A stretch of DNA of 64,000 bases from JAUILA01 sp050289805 (GTDB taxonomy: Bacteria > Bacteroidota > Bacteroidia > Cytophagales > Cyclobacteriaceae): contig JBNKGL010000015.1 of NCBI GenBank assembly GCA_050289805.1, positions 36,968 to 100,967 on the forward strand, given 5' to 3'. A program made the translations under genes and the position numbers. Shown in pieces: positions 43,821 through 52,036 of this stretch. Position 1 is the stretch's first letter, and each line of letters begins with the position of its first letter. Below the pieces are notes generated by a model. The model made no database searches. It saw nothing but the letters and a program-made list of their open reading frames with translations, and had not been told where the DNA came from.

Positions 43821-45512
43821 TTACAATTCCTGCTCCCCGTTGACCGCGGCAACAAATTGGTCAAATGATTCTTTCGTAATACTCCAGTCGGGCGGTTTCA
43901 TACCTTCGCCCCATACCTCCGGATTATCCACCATATTAAAGTAATTCACACCGATTATCTCGGGATGATTCCGGATGACATTCGCAGCATTTTCAAGCCA
44001 GTCATTTTGATAATTTTCCGGGCCCTTCACCCCAAACTCGGTGATAAAAACCGGCTTATTCACGAATCTCATTCTTCGGTACTTTCGATTATAAATCGTT
44101 TCGAAGGATTCCTGTTTCAAAGGATCGGTGATATTCTTATCCGGCAAACCGTAAATGGCAATACTGATCATGTCAACATAAGGATCTCCCGGCCACCATT
44201 CAAGAGATCCGCGGTCACCAGCCGGCCCCCACACTTTAATTGCGCCCGGCAATTTTTCAGATGCAAGCTGCATAAAATGGCGAAAAGCACGGATGTACAG
44301 GACCGGATCCTGACTTTGCCAGGGATAACGCAGAATGGGGATTTCCATTTCATGTGCAAACCTGAGGTATATCTTTTGATTAGAGGTTTTCAGAATATTG
44401 AACAGATCGCTGAACAGCGAATCATATTGTCCTGCTACAATTTTATCCAGCACCTTTCTGTCGGGATTTTCAGCACTGGGAAACATGGGCTCCATCGTTA
44501 CAATCACATCATGGTTTCTCCCGGAAACCTTCGAAAATGATTCCCTGAACCTGCCATCGGAGATTCGCTCAAAATCAACAAATAAATGTTCCACGTTCAA
44601 TGCAGGATTATCAACAAGTAATTCGGCCGGGTCATATAAGCCCAGGATTAACTTTTCCTTACGGACAGCCTTATCATTCGAGGGTAACTCATTTTGGTAA
44701 ATCGAACTAAAGTTTTCCCTTTCACTGATCAATAGCGATGATCCCTCAGGAAGTCCCTGACCGCTCAGAATGATCACCGGTACATCAAAAAACCTGAGTC
44801 TATGAAGTTTTCTTTTGAGTTCCATCAGCGATGAATCTTCCCTGGGATATGCCGTAACCAATGATTCGGATTTGCTATTCAGTGTTATACTGGCGACATC
44901 AACAAATTCAGAACCCGGCCAGAATTCTGTTACACCCGGATAACCCGCAGGCGCCCAAACCATTTTTGTCTCCGGTGAATAATAATTGACCAGGGAATCA
45001 AGATGACGGTATGCTTCAATATATTCATAGGGCCGGTTCTGCCAGGGGTACAACCCGGCGGGAACTTCCATCTCAGGGTTCCATCGAAGTAAAATATTCG
45101 GATGCCTGCTAAGGACCTCCTCGCAAAGCCGGATTATTCTTGAATCATAATCACCCTGATATATCTCCGTAAGTGACTGGTGCGTATTCCGGTGATACAG
45201 GTGCTGTTCCCAGGTTTCAAGCGTTAACAGAACTTTCTTATTGAGCGGAATTGTATCAATGAATTGCGTTTCAAACCGATTAACAAAAGACCTTCCCAGC
45301 CGCATTGTAAAATGGTAGCTTTCATGTTCCTCAAAGGTTTCGAAGTACGAATTCTGCTCCCGGGAATGAAAGACAGCAACCACAGGTTCTGCCTGATTAA
45401 TCAACACTTGCCCGGAATCCGACAAAAGGTTACCAGGTTTAAAAATCACTGTATAAAGAACGAGCATCAGGAATAACAGTGCGATAAAGACAAATCCCTT
45501 TTTCATATGCAA
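43821..45512 (-). CDS. Two-domain GH26-like protein, first copy apparently inactive
   Basis: 563 residues. N-terminal membrane anchor or signal (residues 4-24). Two tandem copies of a GH26-like (beta-mannanase clan) domain, roughly 45-280 and 290-555. Copy 2 has RFAHEMEIP (HEM holds the acid/base Glu), VWGPAG, EWWPGDPYVDMISI and VFITEFGVKG (nucleophile Glu). Copy 1 aligns with RWNPEMEVP (His replaced by Pro), VWAPAG, EFWPGSEFVDVASI and VIILSGQGLP, where the nucleophile is Ser. Copy 2 should hydrolyse a beta-linked polysaccharide; copy 1 may bind glycan. Divergent from the phosphoglycerol-transferase operon, so a link to envelope or exopolysaccharide glycans is likely. Confidence 0.85.
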   Translation of the reverse strand: MHMKKGFVFIALLFLMLVLYTVIFKPGNLLSDSGQVLINQAEPVVAVFHSREQNSYFETFEEHESYHFTMRLGRSFVNRFETQFIDTIPLNKKVLLTLETWEQHLYHRNTHQSLTEIYQGDYDSRIIRLCEEVLSRHPNILLRWNPEMEVPAGLYPWQNRPYEYIEAYRHLDSLVNYYSPETKMVWAPAGYPGVTEFWPGSEFVDVASITLNSKSESLVTAYPREDSSLMELKRKLHRLRFFDVPVIILSGQGLPEGSSLLISERENFSSIYQNELPSNDKAVRKEKLILGLYDPAELLVDNPALNVEHLFVDFERISDGRFRESFSKVSGRNHDVIVTMEPMFPSAENPDRKVLDKIVAGQYDSLFSDLFNILKTSNQKIYLRFAHEMEIPILRYPWQSQDPVLYIRAFRHFMQLASEKLPGAIKVWGPAGDRGSLEWWPGDPYVDMISIAIYGLPDKNITDPLKQESFETIYNRKYRRMRFVNKPVFITEFGVKGPENYQNDWLENAANVIRNHPEIIGVNYFNMVDNPEVWGEGMKPPDWSITKESFDQFVAAVNGEQEL

Positions 45513-45612
45513 TGAATAAGCTTTGGCGACAGCTGGTAAATGACCTGCCTGAAAAAAATCATGCAGAATAAAATAATTTCTTCCATAACTTTATTAATTA
45601 CCACCTCAATCT

Positions 45613-47985
45613 ATGTATTTAAAAAAAATACTTTTTGGCCTGCTGATCGTTCTTATTCCTTTCATAAGTACCGGCCAGCGTATTACTTCTCAGGAAATAC
45701 GGTATGTATGTGATGAAGCGGCTGAAGTATTTCTTGTCTGGGGAGTAAATGGCTGGCAGTCCCTCCCCGATTCCCTCAAACCCCAAAATACAAAAATCAA
45801 TAATGGGTTGTACTATACACCCATGACCCGGGAGAATGGTATTCACAAAACCGTCATTTCCGTTCCTGAAGGATTTGAAATTAATATGAATTTCTGGATC
45901 ACGAAAAGTCCCGACGGCAATCTCATGGATCTCTGGGATACGTACCAGGGGAAAGGATATCATGCCCGGGCAGGTGATCCCATCGTGACCTTTGAAGCTC
46001 ACCTCACCCCGGATACCCGCTCTTTTGTCGAAAAATATGGATGGACACTGGCCCTTGCACTCCTTATTCCACTGGGATTCGCAATAATTCTTCAACGATA
46101 TTTCAAGATTCAGAATATCTATGAAAATTATTTTATGGTGATTGTTATGCTGCTCACCCTTACCTACGGACTTCATATAATTATCCGGTTCCGGCTTCTT
46201 GAATGGAGCCTGACGTACCTTTCGCCGTCATCTGTAGGTGTTGCAACATTTGACCTTTTATACCTGTCGGTCATTGCAGGAATATTTCTATTGGCAGGAC
46301 TCGCAGTTAAATCACCCCGGCTAAGAAAAGGGCTGCTGATATCTTTTATTGCAGTGATGCTTTTATCCACCATATTCGCCCTTGCCAACATCAATATTGT
46401 CAGGAAACTCGGTCATCCGTTCAACTACCAATGGCTGTATTATTCTGATTTTCTCGGCAGTTCCGAAGCGCAGAGTGCCATTCTGGAAAATCTTAATAAA
46501 TATATAGTTCTGAATATGGTGTTGCTTGTCGGCACGTTTTTCATATTCTTCTATACCCTGCTGATCGTCGGGAAAATTATTACTACCAGATCTCCCGCTA
46601 AGCCGGTTCATCTGGTCCTGCTTTTGCTGTTTGTAAATATTTCACTGGGTATTATTGGTTACTCCAAACTTCCTCCGGTCGACAATTCGAAACTTAAAAA
46701 CCCGGTTGTCTATTTCACAAACTCGCTATTCGATGCCCAACAGGAATCAACATTGTTTACAATGGAAGTTTCCATCCCCGAACAGGAGACCCCTGCTTCC
46801 AACGATTCATACTATAACCCGGCAGTAAAAAATTTAGTCATCATTGTACTTGAATCTGCCGGTGCTGAGTACTTTGATTTTATGAGCGGCTCTGATAACA
46901 ACCTGACACCAAGGATGGCGGAGGAGCTAAATAATGCGGCTGTGTTTACCAATATTTATGCGCACGCTCCGGCTACCAACAAATCCATGGTGTCCATCCT
47001 GTGCTCCATGTATCCGTGGATTTCCTACAATACACTCACCCAGGAAGCACCTGATTTAGCGCAGCCATCAATTACTTCCGTTTTATCGGATTCGGGTTAC
47101 AGAACCTCATTCCTGTCTTCTTCTGACCTTGGATTTCAGAACTCCGAAGAGTTCCTCAAAAATCGCGGATTCAATTTAATTTCCGATTTCGATGATATCC
47201 CCTGTTCAATACAATTTAAAATGGATGGATTCGGGGATGGATATGGTATAGGTATTGATGATTCCTGTCTTCCGGCTGAATTAAGCAACTGGATTGATGA
47301 AGAGCCTTCATCCCCGTTTGTAAGCGTTCTTTGGACGAACCAGGGGCATTATCCATATTTCTTTGATGGGGTAGAAAAGGAATATGCCGCCAACAATATC
47401 TACAAGAATAAATACCTGAATATAATTGAACATTACGACGCAATGGTCGGTGCGGTACTGGACAGTCTTGAAACCCGGAATCTCCTCGACTCAACTTTAA
47501 TCGTTATCGTTGGAGATCATGGTGAAGCTTTCGGGCAGCATAACCAGATGGGTCATGGCAATGGAATCTATGAGGAAAATATTCATGTGCCACTGATGAT
47601 GATCAATCGTAATGTCTTCAGCGGTGAACGCTATTCCAATATTGGCGGACTGGTTGACATTGCCCCCACACTTTTTGCACTGGCCGCCATTGCAATTCCC
47701 AACGAATGGCAGGGCAAAAATCTACTTGAAACAAACCCCGCGAATACAACATTCTTCTTTTCGCCATGGTCGGATTATCTTTTTGGAGCACGTACTGACA
47801 ATCTCAAGATCATTTTCAATGAAACCTCAGGGAATGCTGAATGCTACGATCTTGAAAAAGATCCCTACGAATCCACCAATATTGCTGCAGAAAATCCCGA
47901 AGTTGTGGAAGAATTCAGAAAGCGGGTGGCAGCCTGGGTTCAGGGTCATTCAAAATTTATTTTGAATGATAAATTATCCCGGTAG
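45613..47985 (+). CDS. LTA-synthase/sulfatase-type membrane enzyme with extra N-terminal beta-domain
   Basis: 790 residues. Signal (MYLKKILFGLLIVLIPFISTG), then a beta-sandwich-like domain (about 25-130, with AAEVFLVWGVNGWQSLP reminiscent of CBM48-type carbohydrate-binding folds), six membrane helices (about 140-350), and a C-terminal sulfatase/phosphoglycerol-transferase domain (from about 415: NLVIIVLESAGAEYF, ATNKSMVSILCSMYPW with the nucleophile Thr or Ser, VIVGDHGEAFGQHNQMGHGNGIYEENIHVPLM). Moves or hydrolyses a phosphate-linked head group (glycerol phosphate, phosphoethanolamine) outside the membrane. Leads an operon with the phospholipase and LRR genes. Confidence 0.86.
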   Translation: MYLKKILFGLLIVLIPFISTGQRITSQEIRYVCDEAAEVFLVWGVNGWQSLPDSLKPQNTKINNGLYYTPMTRENGIHKTVISVPEGFEINMNFWITKSPDGNLMDLWDTYQGKGYHARAGDPIVTFEAHLTPDTRSFVEKYGWTLALALLIPLGFAIILQRYFKIQNIYENYFMVIVMLLTLTYGLHIIIRFRLLEWSLTYLSPSSVGVATFDLLYLSVIAGIFLLAGLAVKSPRLRKGLLISFIAVMLLSTIFALANINIVRKLGHPFNYQWLYYSDFLGSSEAQSAILENLNKYIVLNMVLLVGTFFIFFYTLLIVGKIITTRSPAKPVHLVLLLLFVNISLGIIGYSKLPPVDNSKLKNPVVYFTNSLFDAQQESTLFTMEVSIPEQETPASNDSYYNPAVKNLVIIVLESAGAEYFDFMSGSDNNLTPRMAEELNNAAVFTNIYAHAPATNKSMVSILCSMYPWISYNTLTQEAPDLAQPSITSVLSDSGYRTSFLSSSDLGFQNSEEFLKNRGFNLISDFDDIPCSIQFKMDGFGDGYGIGIDDSCLPAELSNWIDEEPSSPFVSVLWTNQGHYPYFFDGVEKEYAANNIYKNKYLNIIEHYDAMVGAVLDSLETRNLLDSTLIVIVGDHGEAFGQHNQMGHGNGIYEENIHVPLMMINRNVFSGERYSNIGGLVDIAPTLFALAAIAIPNEWQGKNLLETNPANTTFFFSPWSDYLFGARTDNLKIIFNETSGNAECYDLEKDPYESTNIAAENPEVVEEFRKRVAAWVQGHSKFILNDKLSR

Positions 47986-48021
47986 TTCTGAACATCAGTA
48001 ATTCATTAGTGAATTGAGACT

Positions 48022-48915
48022 ATGAGATTTTCATTCATTTTACTACTGCTACTTATTGCCAGTCCCGCAGTATGTCAGGACCACCCGATCTTTGCTGATT
48101 CCAGGTTGTTCAGATCCCTTTCCGAGCGATGGGAAATTGATACTGCCGACGTCCTTGGTAATTTCAGAATAACAGCTTATCAACCCACCTATATTCTGTT
48201 TGCCCGTTATACCTCCAACCCCAACCGCATGCCGCAAAGTTTTAACCCGGAATATGCCCTTGACGAAGAAATTCCCTTAAACGCCACAGAATTAAAATTT
48301 CAGCTCAGCTTCAAAACGAAGATCATCCGTGGATTTATATTTAAGAATCTGGATGTCTGGGCGGCCTACACCCAAAAATCTCACTGGCAGTTGTACAACG
48401 GCGAGATATCAAGGCCATTCCGGGAAACCAATTATGAACCTGAACTGATATTAAATTACCGCATGAACATCCCGTTTCTTGGCTTTCGGGCACGTATCGT
48501 GGGCGTTGCCTTTAATCACCAGTCCAACGGACGAACACTCCCCTTATCCAGAAGCTGGAACAGAATTGTGTTTCATCTTGGATTAGAACGTGAATTCTGG
48601 CAAATTTATTTAAAGCCCTGGATCCGGCTGAATGACAGCGATGATGAAAACCCGGAGATAACCAATTATTATGGCCGTATGCAGGCCATTGTTTCCCGGA
48701 GATTCAAGGAGCATCTTATCACGGTTGATGCAACTCATTCACTCAGGTTTGGCGAAAATAACCGTGGTAGTATACGGATAGACTGGGCATTTCCAATCGA
48801 TGGTTTTTTACATGGACGTCTCGAAATATTTGAAGGATATGGCGAAACACTCATCGACTATAATCATCGCCAGTTCGTAATAGGGCTCGGTTTATCACTC
48901 ATCGAATGGCGCTAA
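48022..48915 (+). CDS. pldA: Outer-membrane phospholipase A (OMPLA)
   Basis: 297 residues. Signal (MRFSFILLLLLIASPAVCQ), then a 12-strand barrel. The catalytic triad sits in AFNHQSNGRTLPLSRSWNR near 165-185: His and Ser from HQS and Asn from SWNR, as in E. coli PldA (H142, S144, N156). Hydrolyses phospholipids that reach the outer leaflet and so helps to keep lipid asymmetry. Starts 36 bp after the membrane enzyme, which may release or consume phosphatidylglycerol; the LRR gene follows after 10 bp. Confidence 0.92.
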   Translation: MRFSFILLLLLIASPAVCQDHPIFADSRLFRSLSERWEIDTADVLGNFRITAYQPTYILFARYTSNPNRMPQSFNPEYALDEEIPLNATELKFQLSFKTKIIRGFIFKNLDVWAAYTQKSHWQLYNGEISRPFRETNYEPELILNYRMNIPFLGFRARIVGVAFNHQSNGRTLPLSRSWNRIVFHLGLEREFWQIYLKPWIRLNDSDDENPEITNYYGRMQAIVSRRFKEHLITVDATHSLRFGENNRGSIRIDWAFPIDGFLHGRLEIFEGYGETLIDYNHRQFVIGLGLSLIEWR

Positions 48916-48925
48916 TTTTAAAATT

Positions 48926-49876
48926 ATGAAAAATCTTATCACCCTGGCTTTCTTAATTGCGGCGTTACAATTTTCATGCTCCCGGCAAACACTTTACGAC
49001 AATGACATCAACGCATCTGATGTTACCATTGTCCTTTCCGATAATAATCTTTCCGAAGTTCCCGGTGATATTAACAGGTTTACAAAAGCTGAATCGATTT
49101 CCATTTTATTGGATGGCCAGAATGGATGGAAGATCTATCCGCCAATGTCTGCCAGGTTAAATTCCGATGTTCCCAAAAAAGTACTTACAGGGTCTGTTTG
49201 TGACCTGACCGAATTAAAAGTACTGTCGATATCCGGCCTCGGATACACGCAGTTGCCGGAGTGCTTCAGCAATCTCCGGAACCTTGAAATACTGGACCTG
49301 TCCATGAACAGCCTGGATATCAACAGCGAAATGCAAACCCTCCGCAAGCTTCCCTCCCTGCAGGAACTTTCCATATCCGGAAATTATTTTGATAAGGAAA
49401 TTATGGAGGCCTGGCGCAAGGAAAACCCTGATCTCAACATTATTTACGACCGTTCCAGTGCATCAAGCACTTCCGAAGTTCAGACAACGCAGATAATTCA
49501 CCAGTTTCTGTATGACTACTACCATGTGATGTCAAACAGGAACTGGGACGCGTACAGAGAATATTTCTGGCAGAATGCTACCCTTACGACGATCTGGCAA
49601 ACCCCCGGCGACTCCGTGGCAAAGGTGCAGGTGAGTACCATAGATGAGTTCATACAGAAAACCCCGGAAGGTCCGGACAGCGAGCCGATTTTCGAAGAAA
49701 AACCCACCTACATAACGACGGAAATTCAGGGTAATCTTGCAATTGCCTGGGTGAACTATGAAGCCAGATTCGGATCGGAATCCAACCTGAGTGAATGGAC
49801 CGGAACTGACCTCTTCACATTGATGCAACATGATGGGAAATGGCGGATCGTTTCGCTTGCTTTCTCGGCAGAATAG
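48926..49876 (+). CDS. Leucine-rich-repeat / NTF2-like fusion lipoprotein
   Basis: 316 residues. Lipobox QFSC (Cys18). Residues about 30-175 are leucine-rich repeats (VLSDNNLSEVPGDI, LTELKVLSISGLGYTQLPE, NLEILDLSMNSLD, LQELSISGNYFD). A Ser/Thr-rich linker (SSASSTSEV) leads to an NTF2/SnoaL-like domain at about 190-316 (IIHQFLYDYYHVMSNRNWDAYREYFWQNATLTTIW ... TDLFTLMQHDGKWRIVSLAF). This combination in an exported protein is not one I know. LRR suggests protein binding; NTF2-like domains bind or modify small molecules. Third gene of the operon. Confidence 0.8.
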   Translation: MKNLITLAFLIAALQFSCSRQTLYDNDINASDVTIVLSDNNLSEVPGDINRFTKAESISILLDGQNGWKIYPPMSARLNSDVPKKVLTGSVCDLTELKVLSISGLGYTQLPECFSNLRNLEILDLSMNSLDINSEMQTLRKLPSLQELSISGNYFDKEIMEAWRKENPDLNIIYDRSSASSTSEVQTTQIIHQFLYDYYHVMSNRNWDAYREYFWQNATLTTIWQTPGDSVAKVQVSTIDEFIQKTPEGPDSEPIFEEKPTYITTEIQGNLAIAWVNYEARFGSESNLSEWTGTDLFTLMQHDGKWRIVSLAFSAE

Positions 49877-49973
49877 TACATCCGGTATCCTGATCGTCGT
49901 TTTTTTGATTAAGTTTCTGTGAAAAAGGTACTTATACTTGCTCAGAACAAACAAAAAACCTTAATTCCTACAG

Positions 49974-50048
49974 TGATTCAGGCCTCACAGGAATCAACCC
50001 TACTAAATGATTCATGTGGCCGGTTATCGCGAAGCTTGATTTTTTTTT
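49974..50048 (+). promoter_or_regulatory. Competing hairpins in the 281-bp gap after the LRR gene
   Basis: GGCCTCACAGGAATCA (49981-49996) pairs with TGATTCATGTGGCC (50008-50021) around an 11-nt loop. A second TGATTC at 49974-49979 can pair with the same GAATCA, so two mutually exclusive folds exist. A run of nine T follows at 50040-50048. It could be a terminator or an attenuator-like leader before the gene at 50158. Confidence 0.45.
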
Positions 50049-50157
50049 GAGAACCGAAACAATGATTTTTAGAGGCAATGTTTTCCCAAACCACTCGTTG
50101 ATTTTTTAAGGGAAGACGAACGCCGCTTACAAGTGGACATTTATTATTTTTTGAAGG

Positions 50158-50520
50158 ATGAAAAAGAGACATTTAATTTTAGTTGTTGTTGGCATATTTC
50201 TAACCATGGGCGCCGGAATTTTCCGCCCGGTACCGAAACCACCTGAAGATGAACTTCTCATTACCGAAGGTAAAATCGCCCAGATTTTTGAAGGGGGCAT
50301 TAAAGATGTTGTATTTCAACTGGAGGGTAGTGAGCGACAGTTTTATATAAACCGTGGCATTGATCAGGGGTTGGATATCAAAACCATGAGGGATGAACTG
50401 ATCGGCAAGGAAGTCACGATTAAATATCCTGATTACTGGACCATACTTGATCCCAACAAGAAAATTCGTCATATCAGTAAGATTGAAGCAGAAGGAGAAA
50501 TCATTTTTTCTGAAATGTAA
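50158..50520 (+). CDS. Hypothetical secreted protein (OB-like)
   Basis: 120 residues. A signal or anchor (residues 4-22, IFLTMGAGIFRPVP) precedes a single beta-rich domain (LLITEGKIAQIFEGGIKDVVFQLEGSERQFYIN, then DELIGKEVTIKYPDYWTI) that reads as a five-strand OB-like fold. No family recognised. It is upstream of the S41 peptidase by 37 bp. Confidence 0.72.
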   Translation: MKKRHLILVVVGIFLTMGAGIFRPVPKPPEDELLITEGKIAQIFEGGIKDVVFQLEGSERQFYINRGIDQGLDIKTMRDELIGKEVTIKYPDYWTILDPNKKIRHISKIEAEGEIIFSEM

Positions 50521-50534
50521 GACAAACATTAATT

Positions 50535-50569
50535 GCCGGGATACGTAAAGTTTATGTATGATACCCGGC
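50535..50569 (+). terminator. GCCGGG/CCCGGC hairpin around the S41 start codon
   Basis: GCCGGG at 50535-50540 pairs with CCCGGC at 50564-50569, and the ATG at 50558 lies inside the loop. No U-tract follows, so it may block ribosome access to the S41 gene rather than end the 50158 transcript. Confidence 0.4.
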
Positions 50570-51481
50570 AAACACCTTCAATGCACTTTTCTCCTGATCA
50601 TCAGTGTTATATCAGGGTCCTGCAGTCAGCAGCTGGCTGAAAAGTCAGACCAATCAAAGACCATCAGTCGCATCAACGAACTGATCATAGAAAACTATGT
50701 TTTTCCTGATATAGCAGAAAAAACAGCAGCACATCTAACCTCATTACAGGAAAACGGATATTTCGATCAGTTTAAGAATATAAATGAATTAGCCACTGCA
50801 CTCACAGAGCAGGTTCAGTCTATAAACCACGACAAGCACATGCGTATTTTTCCAACGCGTGTTCCCACGTTACCCAATCCGGAACGGGAAAAACGAGCGG
50901 GATTTGTTGAAAGTAAATTGCTGGAAAACAATATCGGTTATATTAAGCTAAATGCTTTTATGAGCCCTTCATCCGGCAGACCTGCAGCCGACAAAGCAAT
51001 GCAGGCAGTAGAGGGCAGCAAAGCCCTCATCATAGATCTCAGAGACAACGGTGGTGGCTCTCCCCAAATGGTCCAATATCTTTGCAGCTATTTTTTCGAC
51101 GAACACCTCCTGCTGAACAGCTTGTATTGGCGGGCTGGAGATCATACCGAAGAATTCTGGACACTTCCCGAAGTTAACGGCAAAAAACAACCGGATTTAC
51201 CGTTATATATTCTTACAAGTTCCTATACATTTTCGGGTGCCGAAGAATTCTGCTATAACATGCAAACGCGCAATCGTGCAACACTAATCGGTGAAACTAC
51301 AGGTGGCGGTGCAAACCCCGGCAGGGTAATGCGTATTAACAAAGATCTTGAAATGTCGGTCCCAACCGGAAGTGCCGTTAACCCGATCACAGGAACAAAC
51401 TGGGAAGGAACCGGTGTAAAACCTGACGTGGAAGTATCCAGGGATATTGCACTGGAGAAAGCACTGGAATTAATTGATTAA
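50558..51481 (+). CDS. S41-family peptidase lipoprotein (C-terminal-processing type)
   Basis: 307 residues from ATG at 50558, the only start that keeps the lipoprotein signal (FLLIISVISGSC, Cys near 22). The protease core has KALIIDLRDNGGGSPQMVQYLCSYFF, the nucleophile in LTSSYTFSGAEEFCYNM, and TLIGETTGGGANPGRV. No PDZ domain is visible. The family usually works with a Lys; the Ser in YTFSGAEE is the nucleophile. It is exported and lipid-anchored. Its stop is 2 bp from the thioesterase stop. Confidence 0.87.
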   Translation: MIPGKHLQCTFLLIISVISGSCSQQLAEKSDQSKTISRINELIIENYVFPDIAEKTAAHLTSLQENGYFDQFKNINELATALTEQVQSINHDKHMRIFPTRVPTLPNPEREKRAGFVESKLLENNIGYIKLNAFMSPSSGRPAADKAMQAVEGSKALIIDLRDNGGGSPQMVQYLCSYFFDEHLLLNSLYWRAGDHTEEFWTLPEVNGKKQPDLPLYILTSSYTFSGAEEFCYNMQTRNRATLIGETTGGGANPGRVMRINKDLEMSVPTGSAVNPITGTNWEGTGVKPDVEVSRDIALEKALELID

Positions 51482-51483
51482 GA

Positions 51484-51933
51484 TCATTGCGGCAAAGTAT
51501 AGCCGGCTGTTTCAGAAAGCAATGCGCCACTTCTCACAAACTGGCCGCTTCCATATCCAACCTCCTTGCCCCTTTGATTCAGTAAAACCGATTCCGCTGA
51601 AAATATAGATTTCGAGCGGGACCTGATCCTTCCACGGGCTGTGAGTATCCCCTCGGTTACAGGTCTGACGAACGTAATATTGAAGGACGAAGTGAGTATG
51701 AAGTAATCCGTTATCTCCGATTGTATGGCAAAGAATGCCGCGTCATCCAATAGTTTGAAATAGACCGATCCATGCAGCGCGCCCAACCCATGAAAAAAAT
51801 CTTCTTCCACTTTCCATTTAATTTCAGCACTCCCGGAAGAAATTTCTATAGTTGAACCCCGATATGACCGGGTATTCACCAAAGCACTCTTATACATATG
51901 CTCTAATTTTCTGTAATGCCGCTCGAAGTCCAT
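51484..51933 (-). CDS. PaaI-family hotdog thioesterase
   Basis: 149 residues, cytosolic. Hotdog motif GALHGSVYFKLLDDAAFFAIQSE near 48-70 holds the HGG-type active-site loop (Gly-Ala-Leu-His-Gly-Ser) and the Asp on the central helix. Fits PaaI/YbgC-type acyl-CoA thioesterases that clear stalled aromatic or fatty acyl-CoA. A perfect palindrome lies 12 bp upstream of the start codon, so the gene is probably under a dedicated repressor or activator. Confidence 0.87.
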   Translation of the reverse strand: MDFERHYRKLEHMYKSALVNTRSYRGSTIEISSGSAEIKWKVEEDFFHGLGALHGSVYFKLLDDAAFFAIQSEITDYFILTSSFNITFVRPVTEGILTARGRIRSRSKSIFSAESVLLNQRGKEVGYGSGQFVRSGALLSETAGYTLPQ

Positions 51934-51944
51934 ATTTCAGTTAA

Positions 51945-51971
51945 TTGTTTCAAATTACTTATTTGAAACAA
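51945..51971. promoter_or_regulatory. 27-bp perfect palindrome, likely operator
   Basis: TTGTTTCAAAT (51945-51955) and ATTTGAAACAA (51961-51971) are exact reverse complements with spacer TACTT. It lies 12 bp before the thioesterase ATG, where it would overlap the core promoter, and 65 bp before the 52037 gene. The symmetry fits a homodimeric repressor of the TetR or MarR type. No regulator gene that fits is next to it; the Nudix regulator at 53335 uses other sites in known cases. Confidence 0.7.
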
Positions 51972-52036
51972 ATCATTAAACTTTCTTATTTATTAAATAA
52001 CCTCATCGTCATAGATTTAACCTGAAATATACTCCA

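Noticed and set aside
49978..50172. 64-residue minus-strand ORF in the 281-bp gap
   Set aside because: Overlaps the start of the 50158 gene on the other strand and the competing hairpins; no known domain. Composition is unlike the genes nearby.
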